DNA of 46,942 nucleotides from Acidovorax sp. (GCF_021287135.1 NZ_JAJTBB010000025.1:1-46942), one strand, 5' to 3'; positions 20,101 to 28,007 are shown, counted from the stretch's first letter. Numbers and translations: made by a program. The notes: generated by a model not told the origin, from the letters alone.

Positions 20101-20962
20101 GCGGGTACAGCTCGTCCATCACGCGGCCAAACTGCGCGCGGCTGTAGCGCGGGTGCAGGGCCGAGAGCTTGATGGAGATGCCCGGGCCGTCATAGATGCC
20201 GCGGCCGTTGGAGGCCTTGCCGATGGCGTGGATGGCCTGCTCGTACGACTGGTAGTAGCGCTCGGCATCCGCGCTGGTCAGCGCCGCCTCGCCCAGCATG
20301 TCGTAGGAGTAGCGAAAGCCTTCGGCCTCCATCGTGCGGGCGTTGCGCAGGGCCTCGTCAATCGTTTCGCCGGTCACGAACTGTTCGCCCATCATGCGCA
20401 TGGCCATGTCCACGCCCTTGCGGATCAGCGGCTCGCCGCCTTTGCCGATCAGGCGGCTGAGCGATGCGCCCAGGCTGCCCTCGCTGTGCGTGGCGACCAG
20501 CTTGCCGGTCAGCAGCAGGCCCCAGGTGGCGGCGTTCACAAACAGGGACGGACTTTTGCCCAGGTGTGCGTCCCACTGGCCGCGGCTGATCTTGTCGCGG
20601 ATCAGCGCGTCGCGCGTGGCCTTGTCGGGGATGCGCAGCAGCGCCTCGGCCAGGCACATCAGCGCCACGCCTTCTTGCGACGACAGCGAGAACTCCTGCA
20701 GCAGCCCTTGCACCAGGCCTGCGCGGCCCGCGCTGGCCTTGCGCTCGCGCAGCGCCCGGGCAATGCGCAGCGCCAGTTGCTGGGCCTGCGCCGCCTGGTC
20801 TGCCGGCAGGCGGGCCTGGGCCAGCAGCGGTGCCAGGGCCTCGGGCTCGGGGCGGCGGTAGGCGGCGGTGAGGGCCGCGCGCAGCGGGTTGGAGAGCGGC
20901 GTGCGGGGCGCAAACCCGGCAAACGGCGTGGTGGCGGGCAGGGACGGGGCAGGCTGCGTCAT
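17198..20962 (-). CDS. putA: Bifunctional proline dehydrogenase / glutamate-semialdehyde dehydrogenase PutA (no RHH domain)
   Basis: PutA oxidises proline to glutamate in two steps: FAD-dependent proline dehydrogenase, then NAD-dependent aldehyde dehydrogenase, with a substrate channel. The 1254-residue protein has the PRODH barrel (ISIKLSALHPRYSRAQ, LNIDAEEADRLELSL, RLVKGAYWDSEIKRAQ). The ALDH domain carries SPWNFPLAIFMGQVAAALAAGNPV, the general-base motif ETGGQNAMIVD and catalytic Cys in SAGQRCSALRVL. A C-terminal ALDH-like extension follows. There is no N-terminal ribbon-helix-helix, so it should not repress its own gene. An Lrp-type regulator is divergent, matching Lrp-controlled put loci. 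ATG 20962 is preferred over an upstream TTG. Confidence 0.95.
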   Translation of the reverse strand: MTQPAPSLPATTPFAGFAPRTPLSNPLRAALTAAYRRPEPEALAPLLAQARLPADQAAQAQQLALRIARALRERKASAGRAGLVQGLLQEFSLSSQEGVALMCLAEALLRIPDKATRDALIRDKISRGQWDAHLGKSPSLFVNAATWGLLLTGKLVATHSEGSLGASLSRLIGKGGEPLIRKGVDMAMRMMGEQFVTGETIDEALRNARTMEAEGFRYSYDMLGEAALTSADAERYYQSYEQAIHAIGKASNGRGIYDGPGISIKLSALHPRYSRAQFGRVMDELYPRVLRLTLLARQYDIGLNIDAEEADRLELSLDLLERLCHEPALAGWNGMGFVLQAYQKRCPFAIDSVVDLARRTQHRLMVRLVKGAYWDSEIKRAQVDGLADYPVYTRKVHTDISYIACARKLLAAPEAVYPQFATHNAETLATIYQLAGSNYYAGQYEFQCLHGMGEPLYEQVVGAVAAGKLGRPCRIYAPVGTHETLLAYLVRRLLENGANTSFVNRIADETLALEDLVKSPVQVVDEQAAAEGAAGLPHPRIPLPGALYGAHRANSRGLDLSNENTLTELADTLQATAEHPWHAAPLLATEAPTGPTQPVRNPADHADVVGQVQEATANDVDQALAHAQAMAAPWAATPPAERAAALQRTADLLEERMQPLMGLLMREAGKSASNAVAEVREAVDFLRYYAAQVRGTFDNATHVPLGPVACISPWNFPLAIFMGQVAAALAAGNPVLAKPAEQTPLIAAEAVRLLWQAGVPRAAVQLLPGTGETVGARLVGDARVMGVMFTGSTEVARILQRTVAGRLDAAGRPIPLIAETGGQNAMIVDSSALVEQVVGDAVASAFDSAGQRCSALRVLCVQEEAADRVVEMLQGAMGELRVGNPAELRVDVGPVIDAEARAGITQHIEKFKAQGHRVFQHPSHVSAAAAQGTFVPPTLIALNHIGELQREVFGPVLHLVRYARNDLDQLLDQINATGYGLTQGVHTRIDETIARVVDRAHAGNVYVNRNMVGAVVGVQPFGGEGLSGTGPKAGGPLYLLRLLSRRPANAVARTLAAVDRSAPPDGTQRERLLAPLTALRQWADADGRTALARVCERFAQDSQSGTARTLPGPTGERNVYTLAPRGRVLCLAPRTDDLLVQTAAVLAVGGTAVWPVDQAALRTRLPAPVQAQVTAQDGALTDAGVPLDAVLHHGDTASLQAVCAALARRPGPIVGVTAMAPGEDDIPLERLLVERALSVNTAAAGGNASLMTIG

Positions 20963-21085
20963 GGCGGGCGTCTCGGAAAGCAAAGCGTTGTTGAACAGGG
21001 CTGCTGGCGATGATCGGGGTGTTTGTGGTGAATAAATGTCGGAAGATTGGCTTTTTGCAAGAATGATTCACTACCATATGGCCTC
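20963..21085. promoter_or_regulatory. putA/lrp divergent control region
   Basis: This 123-base AT-richer gap must hold both promoters. On the minus strand TTGCAA and TTTATT lie 18 bases apart, a plausible putA promoter. The short palindrome GAATGATTC (21061-21069) overlaps its upstream side and is a candidate regulator site. I cannot define the lrp promoter. Confidence 0.4.
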
Positions 21086-21553
21086 ATGGAAAATGATCTG
21101 GACCGTATTGACCGCAAGATCCTGTCAATCCTGCAGGAAGACGGCCGCATCGCCAACCTGAAGCTGGCCGAGGCGGTGGCCCTGTCGCCCACGGCCGTGC
21201 TGGCGCGGGTGCAGCGCCTCACGCGGGATGGCTACATCCTCGGCTACGAGGCGCGGCTGAACCCGCTCAAGCTGGGCGCGGGCATGCTGGTGTTCGTGGA
21301 GGTGCTGCTGGACCGCACCACACCCAATGTGTTCGACCAGTTCAAGGCCGCCGTGCAGGTGCACCCCGAGATCATGGAATGCCACATGGTGGCCGGCGGG
21401 TTCGACTACCTGCTCAAGACCCGCTCGGCCGACATGAATGCCTACCGCGTGTTCGCCGGCAACGTGCTGTGGCAGCTGCCCGGCGTGCGCGAGACGCGCA
21501 CCTACGCGGTGATGGAAGAGGTCAAGCACAGCAACCACCTGCATCTGCGCTGA
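21086..21553 (+). CDS. Lrp/AsnC-family transcriptional regulator (probable putA activator)
   Basis: The 155-residue regulator has an N-terminal winged helix-turn-helix (LDRIDRKILSILQEDGRIANLKLAEAVALSPTAVLARVQRL) and the C-terminal RAM ligand-binding domain (MLVFVEVLLDRT, MECHMVAGGFDYLLKTRSADM, GVRETRTYAVMEEVK). Its divergent position next to putA strongly suggests the proline-responsive PutR/BkdR type that activates putA. ATG 21086 (MENDLDRIDRKIL) fits the family; the frame opens 13 codons earlier. Coding density and length are normal. Confidence 0.92.
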   Translation: MENDLDRIDRKILSILQEDGRIANLKLAEAVALSPTAVLARVQRLTRDGYILGYEARLNPLKLGAGMLVFVEVLLDRTTPNVFDQFKAAVQVHPEIMECHMVAGGFDYLLKTRSADMNAYRVFAGNVLWQLPGVRETRTYAVMEEVKHSNHLHLR

Positions 21554-21651
21554 GCGCGGCGCTGCGGGCAGGTGGCGCGCCCTGCGTTGGCGGGGGCGTG
21601 CAAACTCCGCATAATGCCCGTCCATCCCATTGGCTGATTGAGGAGAAGACC

Positions 21652-21975
21652 ATGAACCGCCTTGTCTGCGCCGCCGCTGCGGCTGTGTTGTCTGCCGTGC
21701 TGAGCCCTTCGGCGCTGGCTGCGTGCTATGTGGTTTACGGGGCCGACAAGGACATCCTCTACCGCGATGCGCACCCGCCGGTGGACCTCTCGCGCCAGTT
21801 GCATGAAACAGTGCCGGCGGTGGCGCCCGGCGCCACGCTGGTGTTCACGCCCGACAGCGGCGGCTGCGAGTCGCCCATCCACAACCTGCCCGTGGGCTGG
21901 AGCCAGGCGGCCACCGGCGCCCCGGCAGCGGCGGGCGAAGGCTTCGTGCGCGCACCGCGGGGCGACCGCGGCTGA
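21652..21975 (+). CDS. Small exported protein of unknown function
   Basis: The 107-residue product has a clear signal peptide (MNRLVCAAAAAVLSAVLSPSALA) and a mature part of about 84 residues with two cysteines (ACYVVYGADKD and GGCESPIHN) that could form a disulfide in the periplasm. The phrase VYGADKDILYRDAHPPVDLS looks conserved-domain-like, but I do not recognise the family. GAGGAGAAG lies just upstream of ATG 21652, a strong ribosome-binding site. It sits between lrp and rlmD. Confidence 0.82.
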   Translation: MNRLVCAAAAAVLSAVLSPSALAACYVVYGADKDILYRDAHPPVDLSRQLHETVPAVAPGATLVFTPDSGGCESPIHNLPVGWSQAATGAPAAAGEGFVRAPRGDRG

Positions 21976-22034
21976 CCGCCCCAGGCAAGGCCCCGCTGGC
22001 CGGCGGCCGCCCCGGGGCCTGAGACAATCGGGGG

Positions 22035-23546
22035 ATGAGCGAACCGAAAGAACTATCCCCCGCGTTGGAACCTTCCACGCAAGACACGCCGGATCTGCCC
22101 GAGGGCTGGCTGCAGGTGCAGTCCATGGACCTGGACGCCCAGGGCGTGGCCCGCAGGCCGGACGGCAAGGTGGTGTTCATCGACGGTGCCCTGCCGTTTG
22201 AGCTGGTCAGCGCCAACACCCACCGCAAGAAGAACAACTGGGAGCAGGCCAGCCTGCTGGCCATCCACCGCGAATCGCCGCAGCGCGTGCGCCCCGGCTG
22301 CCCGCACTTCGGCCTGCACGCGGGCGCTTGCGGCGGCTGCAAGATGCAGCACCTGGACGCGGCCGCCCAGGTGGCCGTGAAGCAGCGCGTGCTGGAGGAC
22401 AACCTGTGGCACCTGGGCAAGGTCCAGGCCGAGATGCTGCTGCGCCCCATCCAGGGCCCCACCTGGGGCTACCGCTACCGCGCCCGCCTGGCCGTGCGCC
22501 ATGTGATCAAGAAGGGCACGGTGCTGGTGGGCTTTCACGAGCGCAAGAGCCGCTACATCGCCGACATGCAGACCTGCAAGATCCTGCCGCCGCATGTGGA
22601 CGCCCTGCTGATGCCCCTGCGTGGCCTGATCGCCAGCCTGGATGCGCGCGACACCTGCCCGCAGATCGAGCTGGCCTGCGGCGACACCGTGACGGCGCTG
22701 GTGCTGCGCCACCTGGAGCCGTTGAGCGCCGCGGACACCGAGCGGCTGCGTGCCTTTGGCGCCCAGCACGCCGTGCAATGGTGGCTGCAGCCCAAGGGGC
22801 CGGACACGGTGCACCTGCTGGACGCGGGCGGCGAGACCCTGTCGTACGGCCTGCCGGACTTCGGCATCACCATGCCGTTCAAGCCCACGGATTTCACGCA
22901 GGTGAACCCGCACATCAACCGCGTGCTGGTCAGCCGCGCGCTGCGGCTGCTGGACGTGGGCAAGCACGAGCGCGTGATTGACTGGTTTTGCGGCCTGGGC
23001 AACTTCACGCTGCCGCTGGCCACCCGCGCGCGCGAGGTGCTGGGCATCGAGGGCAGCGAGGCGCTGGTGGCCCGGTCGCGCGAAAACTATGTGCTGAATC
23101 AGGGCCTGGCGCCCGTCCATCAAGCGCTGGCAGCTACAAAATTTGTAGCGCGCAATCTTTTCGAGATGACGCCGGAAATGCTGGTGGCCGACGGCACGGC
23201 CGACAAATGGCTGGTGGACCCGCCGCGCGAGGGCGCGTTTGCGCTGGTGAAGGCCCTGGCCGATATCCACCGCGCCCGCCATGGCGTGGAGGGCGCGGCA
23301 CCCCTGCCGCCGCAGGCAGAGGGCTGGACGCCGCCCCGGCGCATCGTCTACGTCAGCTGCAACCCCGCCACGCTGGCGCGCGATGCCGGCCTGCTGGTGC
23401 ACCAGGGCGGTTACCGCTGCACGGCGGCCGGCATGGTCAACATGTTCCCGCACACGGCGCATGTGGAGAGCATGGCCGTGTTCGAGTGGGACGGGCACGC
23501 GCCATCGGTCAAGGTGGATGACGCCGCGCCCGAGGTGGCCGGGTAA
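22035..23546 (+). CDS. rlmD: 23S rRNA (uracil(1939)-C5)-methyltransferase
   Basis: RlmD methylates U1939 of 23S rRNA with SAM. The 503-residue protein begins with a TRAM-like RNA-binding domain, then a cysteine cluster expected to hold a 4Fe-4S centre ([19 protein letters not shown] and a later QTCKIL). The SAM-binding motif is [14 protein letters not shown], followed by LVDPPREGA and the catalytic-cysteine motif [12 protein letters not shown]. Family assignment within the TrmA/RlmC/RlmD group rests on length and the cysteine cluster. Residues about 356-373 ([17 protein letters not shown]) are encoded by a repeat copy in frame. Confidence 0.92.
   Translation: MSEPKELSPALEPSTQDTPDLPEGWLQVQSMDLDAQGVARRPDGKVVFIDGALPFELVSANTHRKKNNWEQASLLAIHRESPQRVRPGCPHFGLHAGACGGCKMQHLDAAAQVAVKQRVLEDNLWHLGKVQAEMLLRPIQGPTWGYRYRARLAVRHVIKKGTVLVGFHERKSRYIADMQTCKILPPHVDALLMPLRGLIASLDARDTCPQIELACGDTVTALVLRHLEPLSAADTERLRAFGAQHAVQWWLQPKGPDTVHLLDAGGETLSYGLPDFGITMPFKPTDFTQVNPHINRVLVSRALRLLDVGKHERVIDWFCGLGNFTLPLATRAREVLGIEGSEALVARSRENYVLNQGLAPVHQALAATKFVARNLFEMTPEMLVADGTADKWLVDPPREGAFALVKALADIHRARHGVEGAAPLPPQAEGWTPPRRIVYVSCNPATLARDAGLLVHQGGYRCTAAGMVNMFPHTAHVESMAVFEWDGHAPSVKVDDAAPEVAG
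23102..23151 (-). repeat. Comamonad-type short repeat, copy 4 (inside rlmD)
   Basis: On the minus strand: CTACAAATTTTGTAG palindromic head, core AGCTGCCAGCGCTTG, ATGGACGGGCGC and AGGCCC tail. It keeps the rlmD frame open. Its middle matches copy 3 almost base for base. Confidence 0.75.
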
Positions 23547-23588
23547 ATCCCTCCGAAAGGCAGCCCCGGCAGGGTTGCCCGCAGGCGT

Positions 23589-23966
23589 TCAGCTGCGGCT
23601 GCGGCTGGCGGCCGGGTCGCGGGGTTCGGTTTCGATGTCGCTGGAGCGTTCAGTGCGCTCGGGCTTGCTTTCCACCTTGCCGAGCACCGAGGGCGTGCCC
23701 TCGATCTTGTTCTCGCGCATGTACGCGTCCATGTCCTTCCACCCGGCGAACACCGCCGCCTTGGGGGCCTTGGGGTTCAGCGTGTAGCAGTCCTCCAGGC
23801 CGCGCAGGGCGTGGCGGCATGCGCCGCCGATGGCCTTGGCTTCCTCTTCCCGCTGGGCGATGCGCGGATCCGGGCCCAGGCCGGGGATCTTGTCGCAGGC
23901 AGTCAGCAGCAGGATGCTGGACAGGGCCAGCAGCCGCAGGGCGAAGAAGGTGGATTTGCGAACCAT
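23589..23966 (-). CDS. Small lipoprotein of unknown function
   Basis: The 125-residue product has a lipoprotein signal peptide with lipobox LTAC (Cys24). The mature part has two cysteines (GACRHALRGLEDCYTLN) that may pair, the segment GWKDMDAYMRENKIEG, and a charged, low-complexity C-terminus. I recognise no family. It is convergent with rlmD, with 42 bases between them. No Asp follows the lipobox Cys as the very first exception residue is Asp25 (CDK), which in E. coli would favour retention in the inner membrane. Confidence 0.78.
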   Translation of the reverse strand: MVRKSTFFALRLLALSSILLLTACDKIPGLGPDPRIAQREEEAKAIGGACRHALRGLEDCYTLNPKAPKAAVFAGWKDMDAYMRENKIEGTPSVLGKVESKPERTERSSDIETEPRDPAASRSRS

Positions 23967-24023
23967 GTGCTTGCATTATCGGCAGGACTTCGCTGCGATT
24001 GAGGCTTGAAGCCTCCGCCGGCT

Positions 24024-24058
24024 CCACAAAAAACAAAAAAGGCTCCCGAAGGAGCCTT
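24024..24058 (-). terminator. Rho-independent terminator of the BI-1 family gene
   Basis: On the minus strand, perfect 8-bp stem AAGGCTCC / GGAGCCTT with loop TTCG, followed by a T-rich run. It lies 35 bases past the stop of the membrane-protein gene. Confidence 0.92.
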
Positions 24059-24092
24059 GGATTCAGATGCGGCGAAAGCCGCCCAGGGGGGC

Positions 24093-24791
24093 TTACTCCC
24101 TTTCTCCGCCCATGATGCCCAGCAGCGCCAGCAGGCTCTGGAACACGTTGAACAGGTCCAGGTACAACGCCAGCGTGGCGCTGATGTAGTTGGTCTCGCC
24201 GCCGTCCAGGATCTGCTTGAGGTCGTACAGCATGTAGGCGCTGAAGATGCCGATGGCGGCGACCGAGATGGCCATCATGCCGGCCGACGAGCCCACGAAC
24301 ACGTTGATGATGGCGCCCACCATCAGCACCAGCGCGCCCACCATGAGCCATTTGCCCATGCCCGACAGGTCGCGCTTGATCACGCTGGCCAGGCTCGCCA
24401 TCACGACGAACACGCCGGCGGTGCCTGCAAAGGCCGTCATGATGAGGTCGGTGCCGTTCTTGAAGCCCAGCACCATGCCGATCAGGCGCGACAGCATCAG
24501 CCCCATGAAGAACGTGAAGGCCAGCAGCACCGGAATGCCGGCGGCCGAGCGCTTGGTCTTTTCAATGGCGAACATGAAGGCGAACGCGCCGCCCAGAAAC
24601 ACCATCAGCCCCACACCGCCGCGCAGCGACTGCGTGATGCCGGTGGCCACGCCCACCCACGCGCCGAGCACGGTGGGGATCATGCTCAGGGCGAGCAGCC
24701 AGTACGTATTGCGAAGCACCTTGTGGCGCTCTTCCTGCGAGATGCCGTAGCCCGCAGAGTGGCCCAGGGTGGTGACTTGGTCGTTCATCAT
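24093..24791 (-). CDS. Bax inhibitor-1 (BI-1)/YccA-family membrane protein
   Basis: The 232-residue inner-membrane protein has about seven helices. A soluble N-terminus (MMNDQVTTLGHSAGYGISQEERHKVLRNTYWLLALSM) precedes the helices, and the BI-1 signature is in the C-terminal half (AAIGIFSAYMLYDLKQILDGGETNYISATLALYLDLFNVFQSLLALLG). Relatives (YccA, YbhL, YetJ) modulate FtsH proteolysis or leak calcium; the role here is unproven. Two adjacent ATGs could start it; AAGGAGAG lies 9 bases before the first. Confidence 0.92.
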   Translation of the reverse strand: MMNDQVTTLGHSAGYGISQEERHKVLRNTYWLLALSMIPTVLGAWVGVATGITQSLRGGVGLMVFLGGAFAFMFAIEKTKRSAAGIPVLLAFTFFMGLMLSRLIGMVLGFKNGTDLIMTAFAGTAGVFVVMASLASVIKRDLSGMGKWLMVGALVLMVGAIINVFVGSSAGMMAISVAAIGIFSAYMLYDLKQILDGGETNYISATLALYLDLFNVFQSLLALLGIMGGERE

Positions 24792-25042
24792 CTTGTGTCT
24801 CTCCTTGTTGGCCTGCACAGCGCAGACACTTGCAAATTCTAGGACCTTGCGTTTTTGCGGGCCGCCGTCGCCGCGCCGGTCACCTACTTTTTGGTGTGGG
24901 TACTTTCACCCTGAATGGCGGCAGTGCCGTGCGCGGCGCCGCTATGCTTGCTCCCTGCCGCGTGGAATGCCGTGGGATCCTCTGCTCGCGCCATTGTTCC
25001 CGCTGTTCTTCTCTTTCAATTCTTGCAAAGCAAAACTCTTCC

Positions 25043-25450
25043 ATGAAAACCAAACACGAACTTGAACTGGCCGACGTCAAGACCATCGCTGCCGCGGCCG
25101 AGGCCGAGGCGCTCAAGAACGGCTGGGCGGTGACCATCGCCATCGTGGACGATGGCGGCCACCTGCTGTGGCTGCAGCGGCTGGACGGTGCTGCCGCCGT
25201 GTCGTCGCACATCGCCCCCGCCAAGGCCCGCACGGCCGCCCTGGGCCGGCGCGAAAGCAAGGTGTACGAGGACGTGGTCAATGGCGGCCGCACCTCGTTC
25301 CTGAGCGCCCCCGGCATCGACGGGCTGCTGGAGGGCGGCGTGCCCGTCCTCAAGGACGGCCAGTGCCTGGGCGCCGTGGGGGTGAGCGGGGTCAAGTCCA
25401 CCGAAGACGCGCAGATCGCGCGGGCCGGCATCGCTGCGCTGGGGCTGTGA
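25043..25450 (+). CDS. GlcG/HbpS-family protein
   Basis: The 135-residue product is a single GlcG/HbpS (DUF336, PF03928) domain: LELADVKTIAAAAEAEALKNGWAVTIAIVDDGGHLLWLQRLDGA, SHIAPAKARTAALGRRES and GGVPVLKDGQCLGAVGVSG. Relatives bind haem or cobalamin or accompany glycolate and diol metabolism; no such partner is adjacent, although an iron and haem block follows. No strong ribosome-binding site is seen before ATG 25043. The gene ends before a repeat copy and a bidirectional terminator. Confidence 0.87.
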   Translation: MKTKHELELADVKTIAAAAEAEALKNGWAVTIAIVDDGGHLLWLQRLDGAAAVSSHIAPAKARTAALGRRESKVYEDVVNGGRTSFLSAPGIDGLLEGGVPVLKDGQCLGAVGVSGVKSTEDAQIARAGIAALGL

Positions 25451-25483
25451 CGCCTGGGGCGAGGCGCCCGCGGGCGCCTTGTC

Positions 25484-25531
25484 TGCTATCTTTTGAAGAG
25501 CTGCTTGCGCAGACTGGGCGGTCGATTGGGC
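25484..25531 (+). repeat. Comamonad-type short repeat, copy 5
   Basis: GCTATCTTTTGAAGAGCTGC head, core AGCTGCTTGCGC, and right part GGGCGGTCGATTGGGCC. Located between the GlcG-family gene and the bidirectional terminator. Confidence 0.7.
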
Positions 25532-25551
25532 CCCCTATCAGTCTCGGCAAG

Positions 25552-25594
25552 CGCCCATGAAAAAACCGGCGCAGCGCCGGTTTTTTCATGGGCG
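25552..25594. terminator. Bidirectional terminator between GlcG-family gene and hemP
   Basis: Inverted repeat with 21-bp perfect arms separated by one base. The inner stem CCGGCGC / GCGCCGG has A6 on the left and T6 on the right, so it can terminate transcription from both sides of these convergent genes. Confidence 0.92.
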
Positions 25595-25728
25595 TCCCAA
25601 GGACAGGATCGTGCGGTGGGGCGGGGCAGGGCGGGAAAAAAGGCCTGGCTACGCGGGTAAACCCGTTGGCTGGCAAAAACGACCCTGGCGGACTTATTGC
25701 AAGCCCGGGAGTCGCCCCACGATGAAAC

Positions 25729-25959
25729 TCATTTGGTCAGGATCAGCTTGCCCAGCTTCGTCGCTTGCAGGCGGTACACCGACCCGTTGTGGCTGATGGC
25801 GACGGCCTTCTGGCCCTGCAGCAGCGCGCTGCTGTCGACTGCGGCAACGCCGGGCACACCGGCCCCGGTGGGGGCTCCGTCACCCTCCGCGGCGGGGGTG
25901 CGTGCGGAGTCGGCGGTGCGGGTACGCAGGAGCGAGGCGGCGGGCGTGGAAGCTTGCAT
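25729..25959 (-). CDS. hemP: Hemin uptake protein HemP
   Basis: The 76-residue product ends in the HemP signature (AVAISHNGSVYRLQATKLGKLILTK), preceded by an Ala/Thr-rich variable N-terminus. HemP proteins are small and Fur-regulated; in some betaproteobacteria HemP is a positive regulator of haem-receptor genes. ATG 25959 is chosen because AGGA lies 7 bases upstream and it leaves a 5' leader of about 29 bases; ATG 25977 would leave about 11. A Fur-type promoter lies directly upstream. No haem receptor is adjacent, so its target is probably elsewhere. Confidence 0.85.
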   Translation of the reverse strand: MQASTPAASLLRTRTADSARTPAAEGDGAPTGAGVPGVAAVDSSALLQGQKAVAISHNGSVYRLQATKLGKLILTK

Positions 25960-25990
25960 GGAGAGGTCCTGTGGCATTGCAGTGCGTTTT

Positions 25991-26022
25991 GTTAATGATA
26001 ACGATTCGCAATTACAAGTCAA
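25991..26022 (-). promoter_or_regulatory. Fur-regulated promoter of hemP
   Basis: On the minus strand TTGACT and TATCAT are 16 bases apart (25995-26022). The top-strand sequence at 25991-26009 matches the classical 19-bp Fur box at 14 positions by my count and covers the -10 element, the expected place for repression by Fur-iron. Confidence 0.75.
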
Positions 26023-26152
26023 GCGAGAAAACGGTATCTTTTTGTGGCAAGGGTGGGCGGTGGCTGGGCCGCACAGCGGCCTTGTGCGACCCCGAAAAGA
26101 TGATGAACAGCTTCTGGGCAGGGGGCCGGGCCCCCGCGCCTCAGAACGGTCC

Positions 26153-26563
26153 TCAGGACTGGGGGTCGGTCACAAAGCCGATCTTGCGCACGCCGGCGCG
26201 CTGGGCCGCGGCCATGGCCTGGGCGACGAACTCGTAGCGCACGTTCTTGTCGCCACGGATGTGCAGGTCGGGCTGGGGCTCCTTGGCGGCCTCGGCCTGC
26301 AGGCGCGGGAAGAGTTCTTCTTCCGACACCTGCGACTCGTTCCAGTAGTACTTGCCATCGGCCGACACGGACAGGCGCACGGTTTCGGGCTTGACGTTCT
26401 CGGGCTGGTTCGTGGCGCGGGGCAGGTCCACGTTCACCGCATGTTTCATCACGGGCACGGTGATGATGAAGATGATGAGCAGCACCAGCATGACGTCCAC
26501 CAGGGGCGTCATGTTGATCTCGTTCATCACGTCATCGGCGTCGTCTTGGGTTCCGAAGGCCAT
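26153..26563 (-). CDS. exbD: TonB energy-transducing protein ExbD
   Basis: The 136-residue inner-membrane protein has a short cytoplasmic N-terminus (MAFGTQDDADDVMNEINMTPLVD) and one membrane helix (VMLVLLIIFIITVPVM) carrying the conserved Asp (LVDVML) needed for proton use. A periplasmic domain follows (LSVSADGKYYWNESQVSEEELFPRLQ and VRKIGFVTD). With ExbB it converts proton-motive force into TonB movement. It starts 3 bases after exbB. Confidence 0.95.
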   Translation of the reverse strand: MAFGTQDDADDVMNEINMTPLVDVMLVLLIIFIITVPVMKHAVNVDLPRATNQPENVKPETVRLSVSADGKYYWNESQVSEEELFPRLQAEAAKEPQPDLHIRGDKNVRYEFVAQAMAAAQRAGVRKIGFVTDPQS

Positions 26564-26566
26564 GGC

Positions 26567-27289
26567 TCAGTTGCCTTTCTTCATGGGCAGCACCTTGCTG
26601 CCCAGGTCGCCGCCAGCGCTCACGCGGGCGCCGGTCACGAAGTAGGCGTGCAGGTCGTGGGCAAAGCTGTTGAGGCTGCCCAGGATGGACTTGTTGCCGC
26701 GCACCAGCGCGTTGTAGCCCAGCACGGCAGGGATGGCCACGGCCAGGCCCAGCGCGGTCATGATCAGTGCCTCGCCGATAGGGCCGGCCACCTTGTCGAT
26801 GGTGGATTGGCCCGAGGTGCCGATGGCCACCAGCGCGTGGTAGATGCCCCACACGGTGCCGAACAGGCCGATGAAGGGCGCGGTGGAGCCCACCGAGGCC
26901 AGGATGGCCAGGCCCGATTGCAGACGGGCCGTGAACTCGTCGATGCAGTTGCGCAGGCAGCGGGTTACCCAGTCGCTCACGTCCAGACTGTCGTGCAGGT
27001 GGGCCTTGGTGTTGCGGTGGTGCGCCGTCGCCTCGCGGCCTTCCAGGGCCAGGTGGCGGAAGGGGTTGGCCGGATCGCCGCCCAGCTTGGTCAGGCCGGC
27101 GGCGAAGTCCTCGCTGTGCCAGAAGTCCCGGGCGTTGCGGGCGTATTTCTTGAACTTGATGATGTCCAGCGCCTTGATGAGGATGACGATCCACGAGGCC
27201 AGCGACATGCCCAGCAGGATGATGGCCACGGCGCGGGTGACGAAGTCCCCCTGGGTCCAGACGTTGGCAATGCCGAAATGCGATTCCAT
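26567..27289 (-). CDS. exbB: TonB energy-transducing protein ExbB
   Basis: The 240-residue protein is of the MotA/TolQ/ExbB family with three membrane helices. The first is near residues 12-35 (AVAIILLGMSLASWIVILIK). The C-terminal pair surrounds STAPFIGLFGTVWGIYHALVAIGTSG and IGEALIMTALGLAVAIPAVLGYNALVRGN. It forms the proton-channel core with ExbD and drives TonB. It lies 28 bases after tonB and 3 bases before exbD, so the three form one operon. Confidence 0.95.
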   Translation of the reverse strand: MESHFGIANVWTQGDFVTRAVAIILLGMSLASWIVILIKALDIIKFKKYARNARDFWHSEDFAAGLTKLGGDPANPFRHLALEGREATAHHRNTKAHLHDSLDVSDWVTRCLRNCIDEFTARLQSGLAILASVGSTAPFIGLFGTVWGIYHALVAIGTSGQSTIDKVAGPIGEALIMTALGLAVAIPAVLGYNALVRGNKSILGSLNSFAHDLHAYFVTGARVSAGGDLGSKVLPMKKGN

Positions 27290-27317
27290 GAGAACTACTC
27301 CCTAAGCGGTAATGTGA

Positions 27318-28007
27318 TTATTCGAGAACGAAGTTGATGGGCACCAGGTTCCACATGGTCTCTGGCACGCCATTGCGTTTGCCCGGCACGAAGCGCCAGC
27401 GCATGACGGCCTCCTGCGCCTGCCGGTCCAGCCGGTCGAAGCCGCTGGACTTGCTGATCTCCACCTTCTGCGGCAGGCCGTCGGTGCCGATGAGCACGCG
27501 CAGCACCACCTTGCCTTGCTCGCCCATGCGTTTGCTGATGGCGGGGTAGCTGGGCTTGGGGTTGTTCAGGTAGGCGGCGTCGCTGGACGGCAGCTCGATC
27601 TTCGGCGGCGCGGGCGGCGCCGGAGGCGCCGGGGCTGGCGCGGGTGGCGCCACCGGGCCCTCGATGGGTGGCGCGGGCGGCTGCGGCGTGGTGATGCCGG
27701 TGGGGGCGTTGGGCGCGGGCGTGGGGTCCGCAATGGCCACGGGCATGGGCGCGGGGCGCGGCGCGGCCTTGGGAGCCGGGCGCGGGGGCGGCGGCGGCGC
27801 GGGCGGTGGTGGCGTGACCTTGGGCGGCGCGGGGGGCGCGATGAATTCGGACAGCAGCTCGGCGGGCACGATGACCTCGGCCGCCTTGCGCACCAGCCCC
27901 GACTGCAGGGCCCACAGGCCCACCACATGCAACGCCACGACCGAACCGACGATCACGGTGTTGCGGCTGAGACCGCCGGGGGCGGCAAAACGATCTGCGT
28001 GAGACAT
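27318..28007 (-). CDS. tonB: Energy transducer TonB
   Basis: The 229-residue protein has an N-terminal membrane anchor (NTVIVGSVVALHVVGLWALQSG) and a long Pro/Ala-rich periplasmic spacer (about 55-135). The C-terminal TonB domain (YPAISKRMGEQGKVVLRVLIGTDGLPQKVEISKSSGFDRLD ... MRWRFVPGKRNGVPE) contacts TonB boxes of outer-membrane receptors. Oddity: no ribosome-binding site precedes the ATG. A repeat copy ends directly against it, so the leader has been replaced by the repeat or translation depends on coupling or another start. Confidence 0.93.
   Translation of the reverse strand: MSHADRFAAPGGLSRNTVIVGSVVALHVVGLWALQSGLVRKAAEVIVPAELLSEFIAPPAPPKVTPPPPAPPPPPRPAPKAAPRPAPMPVAIADPTPAPNAPTGITTPQPPAPPIEGPVAPPAPAPAPPAPPAPPKIELPSSDAAYLNNPKPSYPAISKRMGEQGKVVLRVLIGTDGLPQKVEISKSSGFDRLDRQAQEAVMRWRFVPGKRNGVPETMWNLVPINFVLE

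Noticed and set aside
17384-21013. Very long open frame opposite putA on the plus strand
   Set aside because: It mirrors codon positions of the GC-rich putA gene, has His/Gln/Val-biased low-information composition and no family resemblance. The same applies to the long antisense frames opposite typA, guaB, rlmD, the siderophore receptor, thrS and pheT.
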